Position numbers and translations under genes: made by a program
DNA from: Avena insularis
Taxonomy: Eukaryota; Streptophyta; Magnoliopsida; Poales; Poaceae
DNA: 64,000 bases
NCBI GenBank assembly: GCA_023614405.1
Contig: CM042687.1
Span: 238,974,292-239,038,291, forward strand
Reading direction: 5' to 3'
Notes under the pieces: model-generated
What the model saw: only the letters and a program-made list of their open reading frames with translations
Databases searched by the model: none
Told to the model about the DNA's origin: nothing
In this document: one piece after another, positions 47,135 to 59,268 of the stretch
Position numbering within the stretch: the first letter of the stretch is position 1
Layout of the letters: the number at the start of each line of letters is the position of its first letter

Positions 47135-47498
47135 ATGGCTCAAAAGAAACTTGGGAGTGTGCTACTCCTACTAATGATTTTATTCGTGCACCTATCACTC
47201 GGCCCGCCGTTGGTGCGGAAGCATATGAAATTAATCCTAACCTTTTGAGTTTGGTTCAGCAGAACCATTTTGGAGGCTCATCTTATGAATATTCAGGTTT
47301 GCACCTAAATACATTTACTGAAATATGTGACATGATGCATATTAAGTATATTGATCCAAATGCTGTTAAATTAAGTTTGTTTCCTTTCTCTCTTAGAGGA
47401 AAGGCTAAGAACTGGTTGCTAGATCTACCTAAGGGCACTATTACATTTTGGGAGGAATGCACTAATATTTTTATGACTAAATTTTTTCCCTCAGCTAA
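47135..47498 (+). pseudogene. Element C Gag, N-terminal part
   Basis: ATG at 47135 (MAQKKLG) is the likely start, 173 bp after the primer site; a one-base shift near 47160 moves to the frame that continues TPTNDFIRAPITRP. The core begins with NPNLLSLVQQNHFGG, then LSLFPFSLRGKAKNWLLDLP, then WEECTNIFMTKFFPSA, a text-book Athila gag domain. The solo LTR cuts it at 47498 and it resumes at 51566. Confidence 0.8.
47494..47498. repeat. Target site duplication GCTAA, left copy
   Basis: Identical to 51561-51565. Confidence 0.85.
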
Positions 47499-50400
47499 TG
47501 TAACACCCCAAAAATACTAAACTTAAATCATCAAGCACTATTCATCAACATTTAGGGTTAACAAAAACTTTTCTAATTAAAATTATGAATGCATGCATAT
47601 GTGTATGCATTGATTTTGAAATTCTTTTAAACCATCTTGTTTGATTGTGTCATTGCTTGTAAAATGTTTCCTAGGTGAAATAAACATCATCTAAAACATT
47701 TCCCACACTTTTCCTAAAGACAAGTAAATCAAAACACATATATTAAATGAATGGTCACTTTGACCAATGTAACTCTCATGCCTACTTTGACTGTCTCAAA
47801 CTTTCAGAACCTGATGGAAACTTTTCTGGATCTTTGCACCCCTTGAATGTACTCATAACAAGGTATCAAGGCCCACTTTGTGATCATCCATAAACTTTCA
47901 AATGCATAGTTTAAATGACAATTCAAAATTGAATCTTTATCATATGGGAAGATCCCACTTTTTCAAAAACCACTCAAACAAGCTCAACTTTCAAAACCCA
48001 AGCATCTGCAGACTCACCAGCACCAATCTAGCAAACCCACCAAAAATCTTTTCAAAATTCAAAACTTGATTTCATGCAGCCATTTCATCAAACAGGTTGC
48101 AGATACAAATCAAACCAACATCAAACACTATAGTGTGCAGTAAAATTGGCCTAACTTATTCCCTAGTTAGCTCACAACCAGCTCAGTAGATCATCTAGCA
48201 AGATTAACCAAGCACTAGCACCACTGTGAGCTTGCCATTGCCATCAATGGTGAACAGCCGAGCACACCCTTGCCACCCCATAGTCGATGACAAGCTAGGA
48301 GCAGCGACAAGCCTAGCCAAGCATGCGGAAGGCGACCCGTCCACCGCCACTCCACATCCCCTTTGCTCGAGCCTTGCCAAGCCACGTACCTGCGGCACGG
48401 ACCGCGCCTGACCGCCAGAGACCATGCCGGCGTGCGCGCGAGCACCACCCTCGGCCGAAGCCCCAGACCAGCGCCGCCCTTCGCGTGCATACACAATTCC
48501 CACCGACCCAGGAGACCGCCAGACATCCCCGTTCGCCGCCCCGTGACGTATAGCCACCACTCACCGTCGAAGACGCCGCCTCTGCCGCGCAGAGCATCGC
48601 CCGTTCCAGACCAAGTCGCACCGCCCCATGCCTCAAAACCATGTCGTTGAGCATCGCCAGGAGACACCACACCGTCCCCTACCCTTGCCCATGCCAATAG
48701 CCGCATGTAACATCGCCCCCGATGAGCTCACCGTGCGCCCCGACGGTCCCCTCGCTCGACTATAAATAGAGGCCACCCCCGCTCGATTTCTTCACACCAT
48801 CTCACTCCCCTCTCCTCACTGATCGTGCCACACCGTTCTCAGAGCAAGGCGAGCACCACCCCGCTGGAATTTCACCGGAGCCCACCGCCTCTGGAGAAGA
48901 AGGGAGCCATCGATTTCGTCCACCCCAGGAGCTGCCGCGACCACCCCTGAGTTCGACGTCGTCGACTTTGTCGTTCGCCCGCCTCGCCGACCCTCGCCAG
49001 TACCCCGGTGAGCCCCCAGCACCCCCCACTGGCCGCGCTAGGTTTCGTTCTCGCCGGCGTTGTCTCGCGTTGACGATGACTCCCAGCCGTTGAATTAGAA
49101 TCAGATCGAACGACCCACGTTGCCCCATACCGCTTCGCCCAGCCCCGTGTCACTGACGAGTGGGGACACCCACTTAAGCAGCCCGCGGGAGCACCGCGCT
49201 TAGCAGGCCGGCCCGTTAACTTTTCCTGACCCAGTGATTTGAATTAAATCTTTTCTATTTTAATTCAAACACACTTCTGTACCCAACTTCAAAAATCAAC
49301 CCAGATCGATTCAGTGCACCAATTTGAATGAAACCAATTTTGTTGGAAGGTCTATGAATGCTGAATCCAAGCCCGTTGGATTCAAGTCATTTGGATCTGT
49401 ATATCATCCTTAGTAAAAATAACAAGGCAGAAGCTTTTATGCATTCAAACATTTTTCAAATTTAAACCATAATAGCTTTTGAGTTGATTCCAACTCTCAA
49501 AAATTACAATTAACCATACCTTTTAGAATATATAAAAATATATAGGTTTACTTGCATAAATAATGTTCAAGTAATAAAAGAATGCTACATAGGCATTTCT
49601 AGCCACCTTAATTAATTAGAATAAAAGGGTAAAACCTTATTAAATTGTGACACCACTTTAAATCACATTCCCATGGACTACAATATGTGGTGATGACATG
49701 TGTAAACATGATCCCATGTTTGGTTTGGAGAATATTAAATCTTAAGTAGTTTTTCAATGAGTAGAAATTACTTTTCTAAAAATAAAAGGAATTAAATCAA
49801 GCCTTAACCTTGTAATGTTAGAGATGATGCTAGATCATCTATAGGACCCTTGTGTGTGATGATTGCAAGTAGTTAAGTATTGTTTGGTGATTGTGTACCT
49901 CGTATTTATTCATAGACGCTAGTACCAACCAAGGATACAAGGAGGAAGAAGGATACTACGAAGAAGAAGCCGAGGAGAACTTCAACCACTGCTCTGCACA
50001 AGGCAAGCCTAATACTACTAGTGAATGTGCAAGCCTTACTAATCAAGTTGACCTATGCAAGCTAACACTTGCAATTTAGCAAGCTTATACGGATTTTGTG
50101 CAAGCAAATACTTGCTTGTTACTATGCCTACTATATGCCTTAAGCATATGTGATCATACCCACTTGATAAACCAATCCTAGTTTTATTTGCAAGCTTCTT
50201 ACTTTATTTCTTTATCAAAGCTTTAACTTAGAGTTGACTTAAGTGACTTATAGATACGAGAAAGATTTTGAAGGTTGCATAAAGAGCATAAAATTTGGCC
50301 TAAGTTACAAACCTTGATATCATCCTAAGATATAAGGTTGTACTTAGTTGAAACTCCACTAGTTCACCACCCCTCATTAGTACTACCCCCACCTGTAGAT

Positions 50401-51560
50401 GCTAGTTCTAAGCATAAAACTGGATCAACTTTAGATGGGTTTACTTGGTGGAAAAATGGTTATGAAAACCCTGGAATGATGGATCATTCTATTGAAATGT
50501 TTTGGACATGTGTTTCCGAACACTTGATGATTTTGGTGATGAAAATGTTGAGGCATGAGCCTTAGCCCTTTTATAAAACTGATGGTTGTCTGGATGCGAT
50601 ACCATTCCAATTTTATCGTACAACCACAATACCCGAATATTGGGTAGGGCTTGACTGGAAACTTATATACCTTAGTATTAGTTCCCTCACGGCCAAGGTC
50701 TGAGCTGAGGCTACCTTGTGAAGATTGTCCACGTGTGCAGTACCCAAGATGACAGTTGGTCATGGTTGGGAGGCCAAACTCATAGGAGAGGTGCTTATAC
50801 TAGGGCGTGTAATTGAAAGGTTAGGATTGATTATCCGCATACTGAGTATGGTGAATTCAGGATTTGTTCCTGACGGATGTATCGAATGTTGTGGTGAAAG
50901 TGTACAATCTCTGCAGAGTGTCAAACTATTTGAATAAGCGCGTCATGATTATGGGACAGTTAGATGGCCATCTTGTTCCCCCGTCAGACTTTTCAAAATG
51001 ACTTGTGAAATAAATTGAGACTTTGACTTGACCACAACAGAGTTGTGACCTGAGTTACAAGATCCCACCTAGGAGTTATAAAATTGTGACTAGCTTCGGA
51101 ACTTAGTAGAGATAAATCTGGCTTTTGCAAAACAACCCTAGAGCCTAATGTCCTATTATCTAAAAGCCCCTTTACCTGTTAGTTTTAGCTTGCGAGTACT
51201 TAAAGAGTACTCATGGTTTTGTCCCTGGCTATTCCCATGGACAGACTATGAAGAGGAGTACCTGGAAGATGGACCCCAGGAAGGTTACGACAACTAGGAT
51301 CATCTCCTATCGTCAGCATTGCCTGTGACCCCAAAGATGGAGCTTCGCCTACGCTACCGTTATTATTACGTATTCCGCTGCTTGAAGTTGTATTAAGAAC
51401 TGGATCGTGAGATCCCTATTTGTGTAAGAAATTATGTATCGTTTGTAATAGATGATGTACTATGGTATCCAATTCTGTTATGTCTCGCAAAAATGGTAAT
51501 CATGGGATTGCGATGTATAGCATAATAGGCATCTAGGATTGAAAAATCCGGGTGTTGACA
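47499..51560 (+). repeat. Long solo LTR, 4.06 kb, inserted in element C gag
   Basis: TGTAACACCCC to GGTGTTGACA with perfect GCTAA duplications. No gag or pol inside. A GC island (48200-49200) carries a TATA box and a splice-donor-like CGGTGAGCC at 49006-49014. Frames such as 48215-48706 on the minus strand are composition by-products. The tail has the GCAGAGTGTCAAAC and GAGTACTTAAAGAGTACTC motifs seen in the window's left-end LTR. Confidence 0.85.
48761..48768 (+). promoter_or_regulatory. TATA box of the long LTR
   Basis: TATAAATA in a GC-rich setting (CGACTATAAATAGAGGCC), about 245 bp before the splice-donor-like site. Likely the LTR promoter. Confidence 0.6.
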
Positions 51561-51565
51561 GCTAA
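51561..51565. repeat. Target site duplication GCTAA, right copy
   Basis: Pairs with 47494-47498. Confidence 0.85.
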
Positions 51566-52534
51566 AACTATGCAACTAAGATTCAACAATACAAGTTTTA
51601 GACAAGAAGACAGCGAGCCGTTAGCGCGTGCACGGGAAAGGATGAAAGAAGTCGTATTGAACTGTCCTAGTCATGGGATGGAAGAATGGCTTATATTGCA
51701 TTTTTTATAATGGTCTTAACCCAATGTCTAAGCCTATGCTAGACAGCAAGAGGAACAATCATGGGAAAGCAGGTGAGTGTTGCAAAGAAATTACTTGATG
51801 ATATGCAAAATAACCATGCTCAATGGCATGTGGAAAGAACCTCAAAAATGGTGAATTCAGTCACCGAGGTAAACAATGAAGACCTTACTGTAAAGGTAGA
51901 TGAGTTACTTAATATAGTAAAGGATAAGGAAGATATCCAAGTTAATGCTATCACTACTGATGTTAATGATGTTAATTTTATAGCTCGTATTCCTTATAAT
52001 CCCGCATGGAAAAGTCAAAACTTTGCTTCTAATGTTCAAAAACATTATTCTAATTCTGCAGGAGCTCCTTATAATAATTATGATAATCATAATGGAGCAA
52101 ATCATGGAAATCTCTCGTTTAAACATAATGTTGGAAACTTTATGCAAACTGAAACCAAGCAAAATAATATGCTTATTAAAACTATGGAGAACCATGAGAC
52201 TAGTATTGGTAAATTGTTTAATCAAGTCGTTGCAATTAGAAATGATGTGCAAGATCTACAGGAAAGGACAAAGACCATGAAGGCTCAATTGGGCAAGGTA
52301 GCCGAGAGGCAAGCTCTCATGCTTGAAAAATTTGCTGGAAAGCCCGAGCCAAATCCAGTGGAAGACCTCAAGATGATAAGGGTCGAAAATAATGAAGAGA
52401 AGCCTGAAGATCTTGACTACAGCAACACACCAACACCCGAATATACCATAGAAGGTCTATTAAAGATGATCACTGTGAAGAATCCCAATATTGAAAAAGA
52501 TAATGATGCTACATATCAACAATTTATTCAATAA
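51566..52534 (+). pseudogene. Element C Gag, C-terminal part
   Basis: The first 190 bp complete the gag core in broken frames (ARERMKEVVLNCPSH-like text, HGMEEWL). From 51761 the frame is open for 257 residues: AVAKKLLDDMQ-like sequence, VERTSKMVNSVTEVNNEDL, an Asn/His-rich linker (52050-52140), then a long helix (TMKAQLGKVAERQALMLEKF) that is probably a coiled coil. It ends at 52534 with a stop, just before the protease. No CCHC knuckle is visible; Asn-rich text takes its place. Confidence 0.75.
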
Positions 52535-52599
52535 GTAGCATATAAAGTCCGAGTATAAAAGACTAGCTGATAAGCTTCCTGCTAATTAAGCTAGATGAT

Positions 52600-53088
52600 A
52601 TATTTGAGCCCACTATTAAAATGAAAGTTGGTGTTAATGAGATATATGCACTTTGTGATCTTGGTGCAAGCATCTCAATGATTTCCAAATGCCTATTTGA
52701 TAAATTAAACTTGGGGCCATTTACAACCACTGAAATGAGACTCCGTCTAACTGATTCTACATATAAGCAAGTTGTTGGGATAAAGGAAAATATAGTTGTA
52801 AAAATTAAAGGCAGTCCCGCGCTTATTGATCTTGTTATAGTGGACATGCCCAAAGATTCCATAGCACCTATAATTCTAGGCAAGGCCATTCCTAAGAACT
52901 TCAATTTGCATGAAGGGTATGTGAGAATAGGACTACCATCTAGAGATCCTTTTATTGTCCACTTCCCTAGAAAGAAGAAGGACAAGCCTAATAATGATGA
53001 TGATGGTATAATCACGCTGAAAGCTAATTACTTTGGAGTGGGTGTTCCACTCACGAAACCTAAACGATCACCATCTGGGTCAAGTTAA
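52600..53088 (+). pseudogene. Element C protease
   Basis: The open frame 52621-53088 (155 residues) carries IYALCDLGASISMISKCLF with the catalytic Asp at 52657-52659, then VGIKENIVVKIKG and MPKDSIAPIILGKAIPKNFN. In the second motif the usual Gly-Arg-Pro is Gly-Lys-Ala, a change that may weaken the fold. In-frame stops upstream (52535-52615) cut it from Gag. It is followed by a poly-Lys/Asp tail and a stop. Confidence 0.75.
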
Positions 53089-53278
53089 TTAACCTTAACT
53101 AGAAGCGCTTAATGGAAGGCAACCCATGTGAAATAAAAAAAAATATTCTTGTGTTAGTTTTTTTTTAATTTAGTTTTGTTTGTTTTTGTTTTTAATAAAG
53201 AGTGTTCAAGAAGACCTATGGAGAGAGGGAAGAAAATAAGGTAATCCTCGATTTTATATTTTGCTAACACATGGCCTT
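53089..53278 (+). other. Element C, sequence after the protease
   Basis: A T-rich stretch with TTTTTTTTAATTTAG and no coding potential, ending at the next LTR. Confidence 0.45.
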
Positions 53279-55625
53279 TGTAACATCCCAAAACTTTTCA
53301 AATTTTGTAATGTTAAAATAAAATAAAACTATTTAAAATAGTTGCAAAAAATATTCTTTCCCTTATTTGAATTTTCCAAAAGAAAAGAAAACTTTTCAAG
53401 GTTTATGAAAATAAAACAAATCCTCTTTCCAAACAAAACTTTTTGGACAAGAGACTTGGGAAAACGATATTCCAAAACTTATTAAAGTTATTTTTTGTTT
53501 TATGGGAAACAAAATATTTTAAAATGGATTTTGCAAAACCTATTTTTCATTTTGAAAACACTTTGGATATGAAAAGAAATAACTAAACCATTTTATTAAA
53601 AACTATTTTAGTGGCCTTTTGTTGCCATATGCTTTTCCTAAGGTGAATCTATAAAACTTACACTGATAAACCCATATTTATAAAATTTAGTGTTTTTAGT
53701 TTTGAAAGAAGCTTTCCTAAAACCCTATGTTTGCAAAACCCCAAATTCGGCCATAGAGCATTAAGTGCTTAAAGGAATTTTGGAAAATTTCCCAGGAGTA
53801 CAAGTTGGTTATTTAGAGCTTATAAGGTGTGGTTTGTAAAAGGTGTTAGAAATTGGAATTAGTTAATTTTGAGTTATATAACTAAAGTTACAAAAGGATT
53901 TGTAAAATAGAAAAAACAAAAGATTAGAAAAAAAAGAGAGCAGCCAGCCCAACTGGGCGGACCCAAACAAACCAGCCCGACCGGCCCAGCCGAGCCAGCT
54001 GCTGCTGCCCCGCGGCCTCTCTTCTATCCACCGCACACGCGCCACATTGTAGCCCAGCACCACCTGGCCCACCTCTCTCTCCCTCTAACTGCCGAAGCGG
54101 CCCCACCTGGTCTTCTTCTCCAACCACCTCAGCGCTGCACGCCCACGACGCCGACGCCGTCGCCCCACTCCCCCTGCTTCCCCACTCGCCCGAGCTCCTC
54201 CCTATCCCCTCCTCTTAAATCCCCACATCCCCTTCTCTGTTTCCCCTATATTCTCTCTCTCCGGAACGCCCCCAGGCTGCTGGAATTGCTCGCCGGAGCC
54301 GGCGTATGCTGCCGCTGTGCTTTCGACGCCGCCATCGCTACGGTGAGCCCTCGCCGACCTTTCGGTCCCTTCTGACTCCCCTCTTTCTCCCGCATCTTCC
54401 TGATCCCCTCCCCTTCCCTTTTCTGGCAGCCGGAGTACGCCCTCGTCGATGACCAACACCGCCGCCACTTCAGCCGCTCCCGCACGCCATTCTAGGAAGC
54501 GCATCACTGTGAGGCCGCCGCATTCGACTTCCCCTCAAAGCTACACCCCTCGTTGACATCTCCACTGCCCACCGGGACCGCCTTAGCACCGTCGCCGTCC
54601 GTTGCTGAGCCACCGCCTCCACGGTCAACCAATTACGGTGACTGGAGCCGATCGGTGAGCCTCCTTGTCCTCTCTCTGCCGTCAGATGGGGTACTAACGG
54701 CCTAGATCGATTCTAGCCTAGCCTAGCCATAAGCCCAGAACCGAGCCCCAGCTCTGGCTGAGCTGTGAGCCGATCAGATCTGACCGTCCATTTTATGTAA
54801 ATCCGATGACCCGGGTTCGCTTAGACAACGAAAGGGTACTGGCCATTTAGAATTGGCCACGTGTCCTGTTCATATCCAAAGTTGTGTTAAAATGAGTTTA
54901 AATGGACAGAATTTTGTAAAATTCATAACTTAAGTTCTGTAAGTTCAAAAATTACGAATTGTATGGCTGTGCAATCCTTGAAACAACAAGAACCTACTAA
55001 AAACTGAAAATATGGGTTTTGACCATGCATTAGTAGTTCATTTGCAAATGCATGAGTTGGAGTATTTGGGGCATGACTTTAATTCTAAAAATAAATTTAA
55101 AATGATTCTTTTTGCAAAATGTTCAGATTTTAGTCCTATGTCCAATAGGACCAGAGAGTGAAATTATTTTGTAAAATTTACTACTATGTTATTAATATAT
55201 GAAACCTTACCTCTTTCAAATATTATTTTGGACATTACTAAATTAAGAAAATGGTTTTAAAATGAAACCTTTTTGCAAAATGTTCAGAAATGGTTTTTTT
55301 GTCCAATATGACTAAACTTATTTTCCAAACATTTTTACAACATACTAGTTGCATATGACCTAGTGATACTATAAGCACTAGCAAAATAATAGGGTGCCTA
55401 TGGTGGTACGTGCGCATAGGAGGATTACCGTCCGATTAAATAACGAGAGCACACGGTGCTTATACAACTTCATGCCTCGTTAACTCCATTTGCAGATGAC
55501 GTCACACCGAGAGCATGTTTCAGGTTTGGTATACCTGCGTTCCTTTACAAATCACGGTCCACAGTTGTTTATCGGATGATATAATTTTCCAACCATAGGG
55601 CAGGGCGTCGTGGCCAGAATGGTTT
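53279..55625 (+). repeat. Truncated long LTR of the TGTAACAYCCC type
   Basis: Starts TGTAACATCCCAAAAC. It has the same plan as the solo LTRs: AT-rich start, a GC island (53940-54800) with two CGGTGAGC donor-like sites (54341 and 54653), then AT-rich text. I find no matching TGACA end or copy of its left flank GCCTT, so the right end is lost near 55625, where other sequence begins. No domain inside. Confidence 0.6.
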
Positions 55626-55683
55626 GCATCTTATGGTATACTAGTTGAGTGTCCGTGCGTTGCCACGGCTCGCTGAAAAAGCA

Positions 55684-55885
55684 TGTGGACCCCGATATGT
55701 GGTTTTAGTAATTAATGATAATCTTTATGGACTAACGTGTGTATTAAATTGCACTTGTAGGTTTTGTCCATTCGCATCGCCTGTAGCATGTGTTGGCTTC
55801 AAGGTCGATGAAATGAAGAAGAAGATGTGTTTTGCAAGCTCAATATGCGCCATCTATAGAAGATATCATGTTTGATGCTTGCCAT
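55684..55885 (+). repeat. Copia-like LTR region, left part
   Basis: TGTGGTTTTAGTAATTAATG with CTTTATGGACTAACGTGTG is text common at the start of certain grass LTRs. Interrupted by the solo LTR at 55886. Confidence 0.4.
55881..55885. repeat. Target site duplication GCCAT, left copy
   Basis: Identical to 57342-57346. Confidence 0.85.
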
Positions 55886-57341
55886 TGATGACCCACAAGT
55901 ATAGGGGTGTATCGTAGTACTTTCAATAAATAGGAGTGTCGATCCCAACGAGGAGCAGAAGGTGCTGAACAGTGGTATGAAGCAGGAAATCTCTATGAAT
56001 ACTTAGCAAATGGATTTTTAGTGGTTTTCTGACAAAGCAACAAAAAAAAGAGCAAATAATAAAAGTAACGAACAAACGGAGCAAGTGGCCCAATCCTTTT
56101 TTAGCAAAGGACAAGCCGGTGGAAATACTTATAAGGACCAAACGTTCTCAAGGACACATAGGAATTCTGTCAAGTGCTTTCGCTTCAAATAGCTGAGTAC
56201 TCTTCTTTGGTGTTTGTAAGTGTTGTGTGGGTGAACCTGTGCTAACTTACCGCCCTTCCTAGGACTAATACATACTTGTGATTAAACCCCCTACAAACAT
56301 CCGTAACTATAGGAAAGTAATTAAGATATACATCTAACCACAACCTTAAACTCTGAGATCCTATATTCCCTTGTGCAAAGGTGTCCTAACGGGGGTTCAG
56401 GTTTCTGTCACTCCGGCAACCCCACGATTAGTATCCAAATACACAATGCATCCCCCTAGGCCCATAAATGGTGAAGTGTCATGTAGTCGACGTTCACATG
56501 ACACCACTAGAAGAATAACACCACAACTTAAATACTAATCCATTGAATAATAACTCATCACAGATTCGCTACTAACAACACGACTTCTCCCATGTCCTCA
56601 AGACATCATATGGATCCAGATAAAAGATGATATGATAATGGATAACAATCTGAACATAAACAATAATCCAATGGTTCCACTCACAAGCATCAACTACAAT
56701 AGTAATCAACACCGGGGAAGTTTCCCATAAGAACTAAAGCAATATCCAACACAATTGTTACAGCGGGATGGAGTGGTGATGATGGTGCTGGTGGAGATGA
56801 TGGTGTAGATGATGATGATGATCCCATGAATCCTAGCTTGATGACGGTGTTGATGGCGACGGTCTCCCCTCTCCGGGAAGGAAATCCCCCGATAGAAATT
56901 TGTCTGCCGGAGAGATCTTTCTCTCTCGGTGTTTTCCGCCCCGACGGTGAAATCTATCTGTGGTCGCCCAGGGCTTAGGGTTCCGTAGGGAAGATATATG
57001 AAGGCGGAGTCGAGGTCAGGCGGTGGGCCACACCTTCCCTAGGCGGTGTCAGTGGGCCCGCCCTGAGGTGTGGCCTCCCGCCCAACTCCTCCCTCCTTCC
57101 TTTTTCTTTCTTCTGGTAAAATAATATATTTTCATATTTTTCTGGTATTTCTGATCTTCACGAAATTGCACCGAAATGCCTTCTTTTACATCAGAATCTA
57201 GACTCCGACAGTCCGTCCTCCAGGAATCATCCAACATGCATAAACAGATGAAAAGCCATAAGTAATACCTCATAATAAGACAAATATCAATGAATAGAGG
57301 TAAATTATGATATAAAAAGGTGGTGCAAATTGGTCGTATCA
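55886..57341 (-). repeat. Solo LTR of the element B family
   Basis: Runs TGATGACCCACAAG to GGTCGTATCA on the plus strand with perfect GCCAT duplications. Aligns by eye over its whole 1456 bp to the element B LTRs, with small deletions in the GC-rich part near 56940-57090. No internal region follows, so LTR-LTR recombination is likely. Confidence 0.9.
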
Positions 57342-57346
57342 GCCAT
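57342..57346. repeat. Target site duplication GCCAT, right copy
   Basis: Pairs with 55881-55885. Confidence 0.85.
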
Positions 57347-59268
57347 CCTCGATGGTCATGGATCGATGAAGAGGAATCAAGAAAGGTGTTCCATATTGAG
57401 AAGGTCAAGATCGTCTACATCGCGCTCAAGTGGAATGCTCAAGTCAAAGGTATAATCTTGATAGGTTTTCCCTTTTGCCAGTCTCATGTTGTTAGTGGGA
57501 GACCGGGTTTAGGATAGATAGACGTACTATCAAGAGGGGCTCTCGAATGAGTAACTCGATCATATCGTTCGAAGAAAGCTCAAACCTTTGCATACTTGCA
57601 TCATCAGATTTGGTCTTATACATGTGAGAATTTAGAGCTTGTGGTAATCTCCATAACAAGCTCTTATTCATCAAAATCGGATCTCCCTTTTATATCTAGT
57701 TGCGATTTTGATCTTTGCGGTTTTTCGGTTTCTCACCAATGGAGGTATCTCACTTTAAAATACATGAATCATTCTTTCTTGGTGATAACTAATATTTTCA
57801 ATGCAATTGTATTCGGGTCAATCAGTTACCAAACAAATGTTATCGCGGTTTGAAATTTTCCTCTTTGATTTATTAAAAAAAGAAAAGGGGAAAAGTCTTT
57901 TTGGGCCAAGCGGTAGTACCACAGGGCACAACCGCCCGTCCCAGTGCGTCACCCAATGTTCTCTGCCTGGCCCGGCAGCGCTGGCCGATAGTACCAGGCC
58001 CTAGCGATAGTACCAGGCCGGCCATCCGGTACTACCGGCCCATCCCAGCCCACCTCGCCTTGCAAGCTCCTTTCCAGCCAGCCTTCAGCTACCGCTTCGC
58101 TGCATTTCCCTCATGGCCTTCGGCTTCTCCCAAGCGTTGTCGCTTCGCCGCCGCTCCCAATTCCCGCTTGCAGGCTTGGCCCGATCCCCTGCTTCCCGTT
58201 TTCACTGGCACTGGCTCTTCCCATGTCGACCCGGCTTGGTCTGTTCGTTTGTTTTTCCTAGGACGGGTGCGGTACTACCGGCCCAATCCGGGAAAACTGC
58301 CCCAACGGGCAGATTCGCTTTGGGCCCTTTATATACCTCATCCCTTTATCTTTTGTAGGTGCATCTTCTTACTCTATTTGCCCAAGATTTGCCCCATTGT
58401 CTCAAACTCTTCTAGCTTGATTTGATCCTTCCCCTCCAATGATTCTTGCCCATATTTGAGTGGAAGGTAGAGGAGATCTAGATCTATATTTTGACCAACC
58501 CAAATCACCTCTTTGTGAGTGATTTTTTGGGATCTAGATCTTGGGGGATTTTGTGTTCCTCTTTGATTCCTCCTCTCTTGTTCCCCCAATAGCTTTAGAA
58601 GATTTGTTGGAACTTGAGAGTGAGGAATTGGAGCATCTTTGTGGTGTTCTTGCCCTTTTGCTTTCGGTGCATCGGTTTGAGTTCTCCTCGGAGGATTTGG
58701 CTCGTGATATTTGTTGAAGCTTGTCCCTCTTGGGTTCTTGAAACCCTAGACGGTTGTGTGGACTTGGTGGTGTTTATTGGGATCCTCCAATTAAGTTGTG
58801 GAGATTGCCCCAATCTTTGTATGGGTTTGGTGATCGCACTCAAGTGTCCCATAGTGGATCGGGTGCTTGCCTTGCGGCGGGTGCTCGGGAGAATAGGGTG
58901 AGACCTTTTGTGGCGTTGGTGGTCTTATTACCGTCCACCCCTCCAACGAGACATACTTCCATTGTGGAAGAAACTCGGTAAAATATCGTCATCCCCGTGT
59001 GTCTTGGTTATCTCTATACCCAAGCTCTTTACTTATGTACTTTACATTGTGATAGCCTTCGTGCTTGAAGTAATCTATATCTTGCTATCATATTGTTTCT
59101 TGTATTACATAGAATAAGTTATTGGTGCACATAGGTGAACCTTAGTATATAGGCTTTGTGCTTAACAAAAGAAAACGATAGTTTTATTTTGTCATTGTTA
59201 AAATCTCGTAGAAGTTTTTAACCGCCCATTCACCCCCTCCTCCTCTAGAAGGCATCCGTGATCTTTCA
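57347..59268 (+). repeat. Copia-like LTR region, right part
   Basis: Continues 55684-55885. It contains a stretch with repeated GGTAGTACC/GGTACTACC words (57910-58045, 58270) and a TATATA site near 58330. It ends with AACCGCCCATTCACCCCC and GGCATCCGTGATCTTTCA, text that in grasses often closes a Copia LTR just before a TGGTATCAGAGC primer site. No primer site is seen here and no flanking duplication was found, so this may be a truncated or solo LTR. Frames at 57901-58425 and 58614-58901 have no domains. Confidence 0.45.

Larger units (their letters stand above)
46612..53278 (+). mobile_element. Element C: Athila-like Gypsy, gag-protease part
   Basis: Plus-strand element. Its 5' LTR is probably 33255-33978 plus 46617-46942. 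It has a tRNA-Asp primer site, a gag gene split by the solo LTR at 47499-51560, then a protease. After 53088 only about 190 bp remain before another long LTR begins (53279). No RT or integrase follows anywhere in the window, and no 3' LTR is recognised, so it is truncated or gag-protease only. Confidence 0.65.

Noticed and set aside
48204..48706. Overlapping 118-163 residue frames on the minus strand
   Set aside because: Inside the GC island of a solo LTR; no family resemblance, open in several frames at once.
55640..55683. ACTAGTTGAGTGTCCGTGCG with TTGCCACGG, resembling the end of a small plant transposon or MITE
   Set aside because: I could not find the opposite terminus or a target duplication, so no element is called.
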